A DNA stretch of 64,000 bases from Pelobates cultripes. Lineage: Eukaryota; Chordata; Amphibia; Anura; Pelobatidae. The position numbers were made by a program, and so were the translations under genes. Below, one piece after another: positions 1 through 11,400 of the stretch. The stretch spans positions 126,085,184 through 126,149,183 of the forward strand of contig OW240920.1 in NCBI GenBank assembly GCA_933207985.1, given 5' to 3'. Each line of letters starts with the position of its first letter. The stretch's first letter is position 1. The notes below the pieces were generated by a model. It did not search any database, was not told the origin of the DNA, and worked only from the letters and a program-made list of their open reading frames with translations.

Positions 1-415
1 CCTACCCCTGGTAGATCTACAGTAGTGGTGGTGCCTGTTAACCAACTCTCGTCATTTGTTATTTTTGTTTTTGATAGCCCATTCCATGTACATGATGATA
101 GGAATCAATGCTATAAGACTATGTTACTGTTGCATACATTAGCCCAATCTCAGCTGCGTTTCTGGAAAACTCACCTAGATGAGACAATGTGACGTTAAAA
201 AAAGATACAGCAAATGGTATCATCATATTTCAAAAAGAACAAATCTGTATGTTGCAATTCAGACCCAACAAACACATAACTCGACAAATTAAAGTTTACA
301 CAGCAAATAATTTTATTTGGCTTATTACCTCGGATCGACAGGCAGCTGTTTTGATGTGGATATTGGAAAGCGATAATCCAACACTTTCTTTAATGGTGTT
401 TATGTTATAATATAG

Positions 416-603
416 GTGGACTTTTCAGATGTCCTTGCAGAACCCAACTCGTTTCACAGCTTCGACAAGGTCTGGACATGGAGTGATATACTGTTCGAAT
501 CATCAAAACTCTGGTGCTATCGTATCATATCGCTTCTGTGCGCTGTGCCAGTATCCCTGATTTCGGGCATCCTGTTTGCCCTCCTTGGGTGCCTTCACAT
601 ATG
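416..603 (+). CDS. Caveolin-2-like, exon 2
   Basis: The exon is preceded by an AG acceptor (414-415) and followed by a GTGAGT donor (604-609). It is 188 bp long, starts in phase 0 with VDFSDVLAEP and ends two bases into the Trp codon of HIW. It encodes the scaffolding region and most of the membrane hairpin. Confidence 0.9.
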
Positions 604-1535
604 GTGAGTCATCAAAGAGACTGAAAGATATTGGGATATGTGGAAAACTAGAAACAAAATGTTTAGGCTGAATTTCCTTGTCAATTATCCACAATTTAGG
701 TGTAGCGGGTAACACCAAAGGTCATATGTTTAGCAGATATATGCATATTGCATAAGCTTCATGAAATCTTTATCTAACACAACTGGTTAATCTTTTATAC
801 CTGGGGCCACACATTAAGTCCACATCATGAAGTTGTGGGTCTTGTGGTTTGTGGACAGCTTGCCAAGATTTACCAGGTGTGAAAAACTACACAGGAATGA
901 AAGTGAAGGATGAGTTGGTCAACTTTTTAAAATCGTGAAGGAATTTAATTACCCAAATGAACATAATTTATATATTGGGCTGAAAAACTGGTAATATGTT
1001 TAGTCAAAGTGAACTATTTTTGAAAAGTAGAAACTGGAAGGGAGGTTTACGTGGGTATTATTAAATTAGAGGGGCGAAGGTTTAAAAATAGTACCAGGAA
1101 GTATTACTTTAGTGAGAGGGTAGTGGATGCATGGAATAGCCTTCCAGCTGAAGTGGTAGAGGTTAACACAGTAAAGGAGTTTAAGCTTGCGTGGGATAGG
1201 CATAAGGCTATCCTAACTATAAGATAAGACTAGGGAGTAATGAAAGTATTTAGAAAATTGGGCAGACTAGATGGGCCGAATGGTTCTTATCTGCCGTCAC
1301 ATTCTATGTTTCTAGCTATTACATTTTGTTACAATGTTTTAATTTGCATGTTTCTACAATTAACCATCTGTCTTGCAGGTGTGCGATGCCATGCATCCAG
1401 TTGTGCAACATCTGTATGCCTCCTATTCGGACCCTGTGGGCAAGCATTCTGGACATTTTCCTGGCCCCGCTGTGTGCCAGTATCGGTCGTTGCTGCAGTT
1501 CTATTTACCTGAGTATTGCCAAACAGCAAGTATAG
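416..1535 (+). CDS. Caveolin-2-like gene, exons 2 and 3 (5' end outside window)
   Basis: Caveolins are hairpin membrane proteins that build caveolae; caveolin-2 types usually work together with caveolin-1/3. Two exons join in frame (416-603 and 1379-1535) to give 114 residues ending in a TAG stop. The product shows the caveolin scaffolding stretch with HSFDKVW, a hydrophobic intramembrane hairpin ending in CLHIW, and a C-terminal APLCASIGRCCSS block. These last motifs match caveolin-2 better than caveolin-1 or -3. The exon boundary falls inside the HIW motif, as I recall for CAV2. The usual FEDVIAEP signature reads FSDVLAEP here. The hairpin and tail are rich in cysteine, some of them likely palmitoylation sites. 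Exon 1 should lie left of base 1. Linkage to arhgap4 suggests a separate caveolin-2-related paralogue rather than cav2 itself. Confidence 0.9.
1030..1320 (+). mobile_element. CR1/L2-type LINE 3' fragment (reverse transcriptase C-terminus)
   Basis: An open frame without a start codon ends with TAA at 1225-1227 and contains VVDAWNSLPAEVV followed by EFKLAWDRH. The 'R..V..WNSLP.EVV' pattern is the characteristic C-terminal end of CR1/L2-like reverse transcriptases. A short 3' UTR ending near 1320 follows. The element is heavily 5' truncated and sits in the intron (604-1378) of the caveolin-2-like gene; the rest of that intron shows nothing I recognise. Confidence 0.7.
1379..1535 (+). CDS. Caveolin-2-like, last coding exon
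   Basis: A pyrimidine-rich acceptor ends in TTGCAG at 1373-1378. The first base completes the Trp codon left open by the previous exon, and the frame then runs 51 codons to TAG at 1533-1535. Motifs include MPCIQLC, APLCASIGRCC and a short end in AKQQV. Confidence 0.9.
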
Positions 1536-1662
1536 CAGAGAAAGGACCGGCACCGGTACGTATGGGGCTCGAGAAGGACAACAGGATGGTGAATTGTGTT
1601 GCAATGCATTCTGGGTTCTGCAATCCTACCATTGTAAAGAGAACTCCCAGAAAGCACTGTGT

Positions 1663-1668
1663 AATAAA
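1663..1668 (+). other. Probable polyadenylation signal of the caveolin-2-like gene
   Basis: An AATAAA hexamer lies 128 bases after the stop codon and is followed by a T-rich stretch, as expected for a short 3' UTR. No other evidence of the transcript end is visible. Confidence 0.45.
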
Positions 1669-2052
1669 ACTTTTGCTATTTTTATTCTTTGTGTTTCTCT
1701 TCTTTTCAAAACAAACAATGGTGCTGAGACGTTACATTACAGGAGGGCATCAGTGATGTGAGATGGGTATTCACAAGATGGGTATTCACAAGTTAGCTTT
1801 ACCGCTGTGGAGCCATATGAGAGCAAAATAATACCTGCTGAATGTGTGGGGGAGAGTAATTTAAAAGTTATTGGTGTAAAAATCTTAAACCCAAATGTGT
1901 ACGTACCACACTTACAGGATTTCCCACACAATTTATAAAAATAAAAAAAATCAGTGCTGAAGTAAATGTGAAAACACAACACTTAAAGGGTTTCTCCATG
2001 CATCATCACAACTGTTGTAGTGGTTTGCAACAGTTTGCCCCCTTACCTGGCT
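1669..2052. other. Intergenic spacer, no recognised feature
   Basis: This AT-rich stretch between the caveolin-2-like poly(A) signal and the hAT element shows no gene, RNA or repeat I recognise. Confidence 0.4.
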
Positions 2053-2060
2053 CTCTAAAG

Positions 2061-2992
2061 CAGGGGTCCTCAAACTACGGCCCGCTGGTCAGATCCGGCC
2101 CGCCAGGGTCCTGTATTCGGCCCAAGCCTTTAGGGCGGTCCGATGGGCCCTATATCTTCAGGGGCCCGGTCAGCGCTGCGGACGTGCAATAGCGCGACTT
2201 GGCCCCTTTAAAAAAATTCAGCCGCAAAGTAGTGCTGGGAGGAAGTGACGGTCGGTCACTTCCTCCCAGCGCCCTCAGCGCGGTACGGAAAAACGACAGG
2301 CGAGGACGGGAGAGTGACACCGACTCCCACCAGCCACAGCGACCATCCTGCAAAAAAAAGTAAGAACATTTTGCTGTGTTTGTGTGTATGTCATTATGTG
2401 TATGTATGTATGTATGTGTATGTATGTATGTGTCTGTATGTATGTCAGTGTGTGTATGTACGTATGTGTATGTCTGTAAGTTTATGTATGTATCTGTATG
2501 GATGTCAGTATGTGTCTGTATGGATGTCTATCTGTGTGTATGTATGTATGTATGTATGTATTTGTATGTATGTATGTATGTCAGTATGTGTATGTATGCA
2601 TGTCTCTGTGCGTATGTATGTATGTATCTGTATGTGTGTATGTATGTCTGTGTGTGTGTGTGTGTGCATGTATGTATGTCTGTCTGTGTGTATGTATTTC
2701 AGTATGTATGTATGTGTCAGTATATGTCTGTGTCTGTCTGTGTGTGTATGTATGTGTATGTATGTATGTCAGTATATATATGTCTGTCTATGTATGTCAG
2801 TATGTATGTATGTGTGTCAGTGTCTATGTATGTCAGTATGTATGTGTGTGTCTGTATGTATGTTAGTATATGTCTATGTGTCTGTTTCAGTATGTATAGA
2901 AATTAGTTCAAATTTGTTTCAAACTATAGTCTGGCCCCCAGCAGTGTCGGACAGTGAACTGGCCCCCTGTTTAAAAAGTTTGAGGACCACTG
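2061..2992. mobile_element. Non-autonomous hAT element with perfect 8-bp target duplication
   Basis: The ends are inverted repeats: CAGGGGTCCTCAAACT at the left and, read on the other strand, CAGTGGTCCTCAAACT at the right. The direct repeat CTCTAAAG flanks the element on both sides (2053-2060 and 2993-3000), the 8-bp target duplication typical of hAT transposons. The left part is GC-rich; the middle (about 2378-2890) is an expanded TATG-type simple repeat. No transposase is present. The ends resemble Charlie-type hAT families, possibly OposCharlie-like, but that name is from memory. Confidence 0.85.
2378..2890 (+). repeat. Expanded (TATG/TGTC)n simple repeat inside the hAT element
   Basis: About 510 bases are made of irregular TATG, TGTG and TGTCAG units. 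Overlapping open frames here give only Cys/Val/Met/Tyr-rich peptides and are by-products of the repeat. Confidence 0.9.
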
Positions 2993-3099
2993 CTCTAAAG
3001 GGTCCTCCTGTGGCCAGCGATAACTTCAGGTGTCTTCAGAAGATGAAAGTCGATCCCACCGCCAGTTCACCTGAGAGGATCAGCTGACACCAATGAATG

Positions 3100-3540
3100 C
3101 TATTTTTTAAATGTATTCTTTATTTTTGATACAAACAGCACTACATGAGTCGGTATAAAAAATATTTCATACAGTCATATGCTACATATAGCATAGTTTA
3201 TGGCATCATCAGCACTTCAAATAAGTGGATAAAGCCATTAACATGCAATAAAATATGTTTTAGCTCATATAAGGATTGATACAATAAGTATATTATAGTT
3301 TGCTATATTGTATCCTAAGATTAAAAGGCGCTCTCGAAAAGGAAATAAAAATAAACATACGTAGCGCACTAAAGTTTAATATAGACAAACGTGGTTTGAA
3401 GTCTTAAGCAGTTCTCCACTGTTTCCTGATATTGAGTGTAAACATCCAGGCTTGATAAGGCACCTTTGGACATAAATGCAGATGCTGGTAATGGCTCAAG
3501 TAAATTTGAGTAGTTCTAAATAGAATTTCTCATCTCTAAT
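3100..3540 (-). mobile_element. Possible L1-type LINE 3' end fragment
   Basis: The left edge (about 3100-3130) reads T-run, AAATGTATTCTTTATTTTTG. This closely resembles the 3' end of the L1-type insertion at 15597 (T-run, AAATTCTTTATTTTG). On the minus strand this is an AATAAA signal followed by an A-rich tail. The right boundary and target duplication were not found, so the extent is a guess. Confidence 0.35.
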
Positions 3541-3789
3541 GGCTTAAACTAGGGTGCACTATGTACTTTTCTTTTTATTTCCTTTACTAGAGATTTTTTT
3601 ATTTTCTTTGATGTACCCTTATTCTGTTCTTCTTCCCTTCCTCCTTTCTTTGATACCCCCCTTCCTTTATTTCCTAGGCAACCCATGTAATAATAATAAT
3701 AATAACAATATATGTGCTCCACTCCCTCCCTTCCTCCTTCCCTGTAATGCAAGTAATTGTATTACAGCCCCTGCCAATACTAACTATTA

Positions 3790-4463
3790 ACCTCTTCCTC
3801 CAAGCCCCTGTCAGCCACCCTAACTACCCACTGTTAACCTCTTCCCCCAAACCCCTGTCAGCCACCCTCACTACCCACTGTTAACCTCTTCCCCCAAGCC
3901 CGTCAGCCACCCTCACTACCCACTGTTAACCTCTTCCCCCAGCCCCTGTCAGCCACCCTCACTACCCACTGTTAACCTCTTCCCCCAGCCCCTGTCAGCC
4001 ACCCTCACTACCCACTGTTAACCTCTTCCCCCTGCCCCTGTCAGCCACCCTCACTACCCACTGTTAACCTCTTCCCCCAGCCCCTGTCAGCCACCCTCAC
4101 TACCCACTGTTAACCTCTTCCCCCAGCCCCTGTCAGCCCCCCTCACTACCCACTGTTAACCTCTTCCCCAGCCCCTCACTACCCACTGTTAACAGCCACC
4201 CTCACTACCCACTGTTAACCTCTTCCCCAGCCCCTGTGCCACCCTCACTATCCCACTGTTAACCTCTTCCCCCAGCCCCTGTCAGCCACCCTCACTATCC
4301 ACTGTTAACCTCTTCCCCAGCCCCTGTCAGCCACCCTCACTACCCACTGTTAACCTCTTCCCCTGCCCCCCCAGCCACCCTCACTACCCACTGTTAACCT
4401 CTTCCCCCAGTTAACCTCTTCCCCCAGCCCCTGTCAGCCACCCTCACTACCCACTGTTAACCC
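3790..4463 (+). repeat. 46-47-bp minisatellite, about 15 copies
   Basis: The unit contains CAGCCACCCTCACTACCCAC then TGTTAACCTCTTCCCCCAG. Several copies are shortened, including one compound deletion near 4160-4200. It is strongly C-rich on the + strand and has no coding sense. Confidence 0.95.
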
Positions 4464-4984
4464 CTTCCTCTCCAGATAAAGAGACAAAGAGATAACACAT
4501 AACATATATGTATTTCTGAGTTTATCTGTCTCTTTATATTTATTTATAGTAAACATACAACACTATATAATATGGTGATAAAATGTGCTTGTGTTGTAAG
4601 TTCCAGTGTCTGAATTCTGAGGGGGCTTGGGCAGGCATTGTGGGCATGTGTTGAGTGTTGCAAATTGCATCACTAATTCGTATCATTACTTATTCTCACA
4701 GAGAATGACTGGAGCATGGCCATTGGTGGACAGGCATTATGGGCATGTCATTGCTGATTCTCACAGAGAATGACTGGAGCATGGCCATTGGGGGACAGTT
4801 GGTTTATTCATGTTTTTTTTTTTTTTTTTTAACCATTTTATCCTTAGTCAAATCCATCCATCTCAGTTTACAGAATAGACATTTGAGGATTACAGTTTTA
4901 TTAGGATTGAAGTCAATATTTTCTCACCTTGGTCAGTCCAACAGGAAGTGTTGATGCCCAAATCCTTATATTATGCATATAACA
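4464..4984. other. Spacer with a short 65-bp tandem duplication
   Basis: A sequence beginning TTCTCACAGAGAATGACTGG occurs at 4693 and again at 4758, a 65-bp tandem duplication. A poly-T run follows near 4814-4831. Nothing else is recognised. Confidence 0.6.
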
Positions 4985-5290
4985 CCCTGCTATGGCTAAT
5001 GTATACCTACCAAGTGTCCTTGTGTAGAAGGCATAGTCCCTATTCCCTCTAATGTCCCTCTTTTGTAGGAGCTCCGTATTGTGTCTGCGCGTACACAGAG
5101 CTCCACAGCAATTATACTCCCAGTAATGTGTCTTTAAGCCACAATAAATGTATTTTGAAATCAGAATAAATAAAATACGTCCTAAATTACATTTTGGTTC
5201 TATACATTGTTATTAGTAAGTCACCTAAAATATATCAGAACAGCCCCACCCCTGGCTACACACCAACTCACACCCCTAAAGTTAAAGGGT
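4985..5290 (+). repeat. Dispersed repeat A (ACCTCCCAA-type), copy 1
   Basis: Shares TGTCCCTCTTTT.TAGGAGCTC, ACAATAAATGT and TTGTTATTAGTA blocks with sequences at 10110-10697, 57765-58060 and 63664-63920. This is the + orientation with a degraded left end. Probably a non-autonomous DNA transposon family. Confidence 0.6.
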
Positions 5291-7209
5291 CCCTCTTTGT
5301 TTATTTGAAATGTTGGTTGGTGTCCTATTGGAACCATGTGTAACCTCTCTGTAATACATATCAATGGGAATAGCAAGTATGCATGTTATAGTTGGTTAAA
5401 ACATTAGAAATAAAAGCTTGAGTGAGCAGTCATAACTTATTTTTCAAAGCATGTGAGCTACTTTACGTGGCTTTAATAAACATGCAATCTGCACACATAA
5501 ACCTAGAACTTGCTGCAAGACTAGGCTGGGAAGAGCTTACCACAAGCTATAGTGGACTGGAGAGGGGATGGATAAAAATCCCTGGGGATCAAAAACATAA
5601 GCCTTAAAGAGATACTCCGGACCCCTGAAGCACTTTAGCTTGCTGAAATTTGTGGTGTTCTCTACGGTGGGCATAAGAGGTTTGTCTGGTGTGCCTTGCC
5701 CCACCCCTACACTTGGTTGACTTGCCGTCCATCTTTCATCAGGTCCCTTCCTGCCCTATTGCATTAGTTTGTGTTGCCTATTATCTGGTCATCGTTAAGG
5801 AGCAAAAACATAAAGTTCATCTTTGTTAATTTATCGTCTAAACAAATCTTGTGACTTTTTTATGTTGCAGTCACTTGTGTATTCTTTAGCAGAATCTATT
5901 TTAAGTAATTAATTAGTTTAATTAATAAAAATAAATGTTCATGACTGAGTAAACAAAATATATTAAAAATTTTAATAAAATAAAAAATAATTCCAGGGGT
6001 ATATTTTTTCAAAAATTGGGAGATATGAAATCTGTACGGGAGGGAGAGAAGCACCGAACGGGATTGAGGGACAGGACCATAATATTGGGATGGTTCTGGT
6101 AGCTTCAGGACTGTTGGGATGTGTACCCTAGATGCACACCACAATGTGATCAGCTTTGTATAGCTACGGATGTAGGATGTTGGTATACTCATATTTTCCC
6201 CTACAGAAAATATTCCCCTACAGATGCTGAATCTTCATGGAACCATTGCGCCAAAATAAAAACAGGTAAATTAATTACAAATATTCTAAAATGTGTTGAT
6301 GTTTTTTAGGGTAGACGTAATAAATTACATTTAAAAAAAATTATAAGTTGATTCATTTTCTTTGGGTTAGATGTACAAATGAAATTATTACAATCAAGAA
6401 GGCATGCAAAATAAGAGCATATCATGTAATAAATCCGTTTTAATAAAATCCCAGGAAAGGACATCTTGGGGTCCATGAAGTCTTACTCCAGTTCCTGGAT
6501 GGGAAATCGGCCATTTAATATTTCTCAATTACAAAACCTCTTTTAAAAAAAAAATGCACGTAGAGACACGGCAATACATTGTAATATTAATAATAATAAA
6601 AGTAATTAAGGTCCTAATAATTTACTTATTAAGTAAAAAGGTCTCCAGGATGACCAAATCAACATAAGGGGAGATTTCATATCTCTAGAGTAAGTGCAGG
6701 CAGTTGCTCAGGTCAAGACGAAATTGATGTCTAATTATTCTAGCTGGGGGTTGAAGGTTATTTGGACTTAATGAATTTAAATTCCCACTTATTCAACTTT
6801 AAACTTAGCAGTGGATATTTTTTTATTTCTTAGCATTCTTGTTTACTTTTTTTCTACATCTTTATAGAAAGATTGTGAGCTCCCTATGAATTAAAGTAAA
6901 ATAGTAATATTATATTTTTATAACTCATATTCTCAGTATGGCTCCTGTAAGGTACAAGGAGACCACAGGGAAGGTTTTCTTGTTGTGTCTATGGCTAGAT
7001 GTTATTTTCCCCGAACAGAGGCCAATCCTTACACAGTAATGTCGCATGTGAGTGAAGAATTCAAACCACTTCACAAGAGAGAGCGAGAGGGGATAGTCGG
7101 GCTCACATTTCATGTGGGAAGACCAGGGCTAAATAAAGCAGGAATAAGTCACAGCTAAACTAGTGGTCGTTAATATCCTGCTCGGGATTTTGCTCCTGTG
7201 TGACAAGCA
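5291..7209. other. Intergenic stretch, mostly unrecognised
   Basis: AT-rich sequence without a supported gene. A TTAAAGAGATACTCC start near 5605 resembles the ends of the TTAA-type MITEs seen elsewhere here, and the GGGAGATATGAAA block near 6017 resembles repeat A, but neither could be bounded. Confidence 0.4.
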
Positions 7210-7213
7210 AAGG

Positions 7214-7350
7214 AACACTCTCTATAGCAGGGGGTAGGGAACCTCCGGCACTCTAGATATTTTAGACTACATATCCTTTCATGCTTTGCCAGCATTATGG
7301 GAAATGTAGTCCAAAACATCTGGATTGCTGAGGGTTGCCTAACCCTGTTC
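7214..7350. repeat. Short palindromic MITE, repeat family D
   Basis: The two halves are imperfect inverted copies around the phrase 'TTTGCCAGCATTATGGG' with 'tagtccaaaacatctgg'. The ends read AGGGAACCTCC and GGGTTGCCTAACCC. Related copies occur at 52009-52145, 53600-53755 and 53875-54000, with a fragment near 35388-35460; all contain variants of CTCCAGATGTT..GGACTACA. Confidence 0.65.
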
Positions 7351-7741
7351 AATAGCAAGGGTGTCCCAAATGTAGATCCCCTAGCTGATATTTTTTTGCC
7401 AACACCTGTGATGCTTTGCCGGCTCTTAGGCTGCGTTATAGCCTTCACCTAGCGCTTCACCTGCGAGTACAATACCACCCTGTAACGCAGCCAGGTGGGT
7501 CTACCTGAAGGGGAGATTTTATACTGTTTACCTGTACAGCGACACATTGCATTGTTACCTGCTCTCATCAGTTATTAAGTAAACTTAGCTAACTTTGTTT
7601 TTTTTTTCTTATTCTGCAGTTCCGGATTAACATTTTGTAATTTAAACGATCAGCATAACACAAGTCACTGTACAGTGGACAGTACACTTTGTACTGTGAA
7701 AAAATTAACAACATTTAGGGATCATGGTTGTGGCTTGTTGG

Positions 7742-7774
7742 AATGATAGAATGATAGACAGACAGACAACAGAC

Positions 7775-7849
<75 letters not shown>

Positions 7850-7960
7850 CAGATGGATAGACAGACAGATAGACAGACAGACAAATGGACAGATAGACAA
7901 ACGGACAGATAGACAGACAGATGGACTGACAGACAGACAGAGAGATAGATAGATAGATAA
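7742..7960 (+). repeat. (GATA)n microsatellite with GACA variants
   Basis: About 75 bases of uninterrupted GATA units (about 7775-7849) are followed by mixed GATA/GACA/GGAC units. A second GATA/GACA cluster lies at about 8041-8125. The array sits 200-600 bases upstream of the caveolin start codon at 8338. Confidence 0.95.
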
Positions 7961-8337
7961 ATTAGACAAACACAGAATTACACTGGATAAACTTAAATGG
8001 TAGTTAAATTGAAAAATGGAGGGGAAAAAACAATCAGATAGTTAGAAAAAGACAGATAGACAAGCTGATAGACAGTTACATAGACACATGGACAGACATA
8101 TATAGATGATAGATAGATAGATAAAGTATTCTTCTAAACAAAGTTCACTAACATTTACACTTATATGTACACCTTCTGAGCACCCACCCACTTCTGTGTA
8201 CCAGGACAGGGTTAAGGAAAGGGAGATAGAGCCGGCCCCCTGGTATTTCTCCAACCCCTTGGTCTGCTTCACATAGGGGTAGCAAACAGCAGACGAGTGG
8301 CAGAGCTGGGACAGAGACACGAGGGAGCTAACAGGAC

Positions 8338-8457
8338 ATGGCCCAAATCCAGCAACCGGAGCCAGTGAAGGACACTAAATCCCAGGCAGAAAACTTAACC
8401 AAAGAAATTGATCTGGTGCAGAGGGACCCCAAACACATCAACCAGGAGGTGGTGCAG
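8338..8457 (+). CDS. Caveolin-1/3-like, exon 1
   Basis: The ATG at 8338 has G at -3 and G at +4. Forty codons follow to CAG at 8457, then a GTGAGG donor. The peptide starts [12 protein letters not shown] and includes [13 protein letters not shown], matching the conserved end of CAV1/CAV3 exon 1. No in-frame upstream ATG with homology was seen. Confidence 0.9.
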
Positions 8458-11400
8458 GTGAGGTGGAAACATCGTCAAGATGCCAATAACAATATCAGTC
8501 TTATATATTTATGGGATATATACATAGGGGATATTTTAGTCTCAGGTAATTCTTTATTTTCTGTAAAGTGGGACCATGAAAATAAAGGTATTTTAAACTC
8601 ATCAATGCTATTATTTACACAGTGCCAACTGATTCTGCAGTGCTGTACAGTAGGAACATAATGTGTCCACATAAAAATTATAACAAATAAGTAGAAGAGG
8701 ACATCAGGGCCCTACTGAAACAAACTTACAGACAATTTAAAAGGAATCCAAACTCTATATTGGGGTTCATGACTTTTCAACTTTTGAGTATTGTCAGGGA
8801 TGAATGGCCAGGGATTCTGAGTGAATTTAAAATAGATTTCCAAATGAGGAAGGGATGTGAGCGAGAGGTACAGAAGAAGGGAGGAGAAAAGGTAACAGAG
8901 GAGAGCAGATGGATGAAGGACGCAGAATATGGGAAGTAAATAAAGGGGAAAGGAAAGGGCAGGAAATTGAATGAGACAGAAAAAGAGGGGTAAGTAAAGA
9001 AGATCATGGGGAATGTTCCAACTCCAGCCTTGTGTGTCTGTTGTTAAATCTTGTTCCTTCTTCTGTGTCTATTTATTTGTGTGTCTCCATCCCTTGAGTG
9101 TCTCTCTGCATCTTCAGTGTTTGTCTCTTCCTAGTCACCCCCTTGTACATGTCTTTCAACATTCTCACCACTGTTGTGTTTCATCTCTCTTTTGCAACCA
9201 CCACCCAAGCGCTTTCTCTTCCATCTTCTCAAACTCTTATGTGTCTCTATTTACGCTCTCGCACACCTTATTGCATGTCTCTTATCCCAACGTTTAAACT
9301 CCCATGTTGTCTCTATCGCTCCACCATTGAGAATATTTTCATCTACCTCCTCATCCTCTTGTTTCTATCCATCCCCTCCTTTTGTGCATTTGCCCATCTC
9401 ATCACCAGGGCCGGACGGCGAGTTAAAAGCAGCCCTGTAAATCTTTTTATACCAGCCCTATCATGCATTGCATCAGCACAGTGCATAGATACACAGGTGG
9501 TAAGAAAAACCCAACAATGAAAATTATTTCTCCAACCTATTTTGTCATAGGACAAAATAAGAAAACTCTATTTTGAACTGAGCCTCCTGTAATGCCAACT
9601 GCACGGCGTCTAGCTTCGGCAGAGCTGAAGAAGCCGGGGGGCCAATCCTGCTATTCATTCACTGGCTGAGATTGTCAGCTGATATGAAGAATGTGGGAAG
9701 TGAATGAAGGGTAAGGGAAAAGAGGGGTAAGTAAAGGAGCCCAAGGGGAACATTCCAACTCAAACTAGATCTTGTTAAATCTTTTTCTCTCTCTGTTTGT
9801 CTCTCTCCGTATTCTGATCCCTCGAGTGTCTCTTTGCGCCTCAGTGTCTGTCTCTTCTTTCTCTTTCTTACTACCGTTATGTATATCTCTCCTTTTCTCC
9901 AACATTACTTAAGAGTCGCTCTCCATCTTCTCATGTGCTTGTGTCTCTCTCTCTCTGCACTCCCACACCCCTTGTCTGGTGTCCATCATGAGAGTATTTT
10001 CCACCACAGCCTCACCCCCTTGTTGGTTTCTCTTCATCACCTCGTTTGCCTCACTCCATCTCACTATCCTCTTGCATTTCTCTTGATCTTCCAACCTGTA
10101 TATCACACAGCCCAACATTTCAAATGGACAAAGAGGGACACTAATTTTAGGAGTGTTAATGCCGGTGTGGCCAGGGGCGAGGCTGTTCTGAGAATTTTTA
10201 GATGACTTATTAATAACAATTTATAAATGAAACCATAAAGCTACAATAACAAATATCCCAAAATAGTGTAGTACATAAAAACACCCTATATTTGGTAAGT
10301 AGGCTAATGCACTCAGAAAAGCCAATAGGTAGTAGGCAGAACACAACATCAAGTTGTAATGAAATCTTCCTTCTTCTGAAACTCACACATAAATAATAAC
10401 AATTTAGGCAACTAAATGTAATTTTGAACAAGTACAATTTATCTCACTTACACAGGCTGATTTCTAAAAAACATTTATTGTAGTTTAACCCCTCAAGGAC
10501 CAAATTTCTGGAATACAAGGGAATCATGACATGTCACACATGTCATGTGTCCTTAAGGGGTTAAAGACACATTACAGTATTATTGTTGTGGTGCTCTGGT
10601 ATGCACAACTGAGCTACTAGAAAGGAGGGGCAGAGGGATTGAGGCCCAATATAGGGACTGTCCCTCCTAAGTAGGGACACTTGGGAGGTATGGGATATTA
10701 GCATGTACTAATTAAATATTAAAAGAATTCTCCAGATTTTGCACTGGAGGCTTCAGGTTTTATAGTTAAAGAGTTAATCCAACCTTTTAAAATGTAATGC
10801 CTTTTTATGCTGACTGAATAATACCCTATCTTGCATTATTCTTAAGGTCCTCCCCTTCCCTGTCGCTAGAAATAGATTATAAATTACGTTTTACTCACCT
10901 GGAATCCAGAGCCGGACCAAGCTTCTGGCGCATCTTTCCACACCCTCATATGACATCATGACATCCGAATGATGTCCAATCACAGGCTTCTCATAGAGAA
11001 CCATTACATGGAACCATTTAAACCAGGTCAGAGCGCATGCGCACGCACTGAGCTTGTAATGGGGAGGGGAGAAATAGTGGGGAGGAGGGAATAATACAAA
11101 AAAAACTTCAAGAGTGTGTGTGACGTAGTTGTGGTGGTGAAAGGATTAAAGTTCACTATTTGTCTGCACTAGACCGGAAATAATGCTAAAATCCCACTTA
11201 ACACCACCCACACTTAACCATAATAATATAAATATTACTATTTTAACACTGCCACCACCAAGACAATTTATACATGGGGTGCCTTGGTCCTCCAGGTAAC
11301 AATAATTAAAATCCACCAAATACAACTCAGCACAATCCCTATGCAATTGCAAACCACTCATTAATTAGTCTCTGAAGATAACGTGATTCTTTACCAGATA

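Noticed and set aside
2245..3087. 280-codon frame rich in Cys, Val, Tyr and Met
   Set aside because: Translation of the TATG array inside a hAT element.
3790..4463. CRISPR-like array of regular repeats
   Set aside because: Contiguous minisatellite without spacers, in a vertebrate genome.
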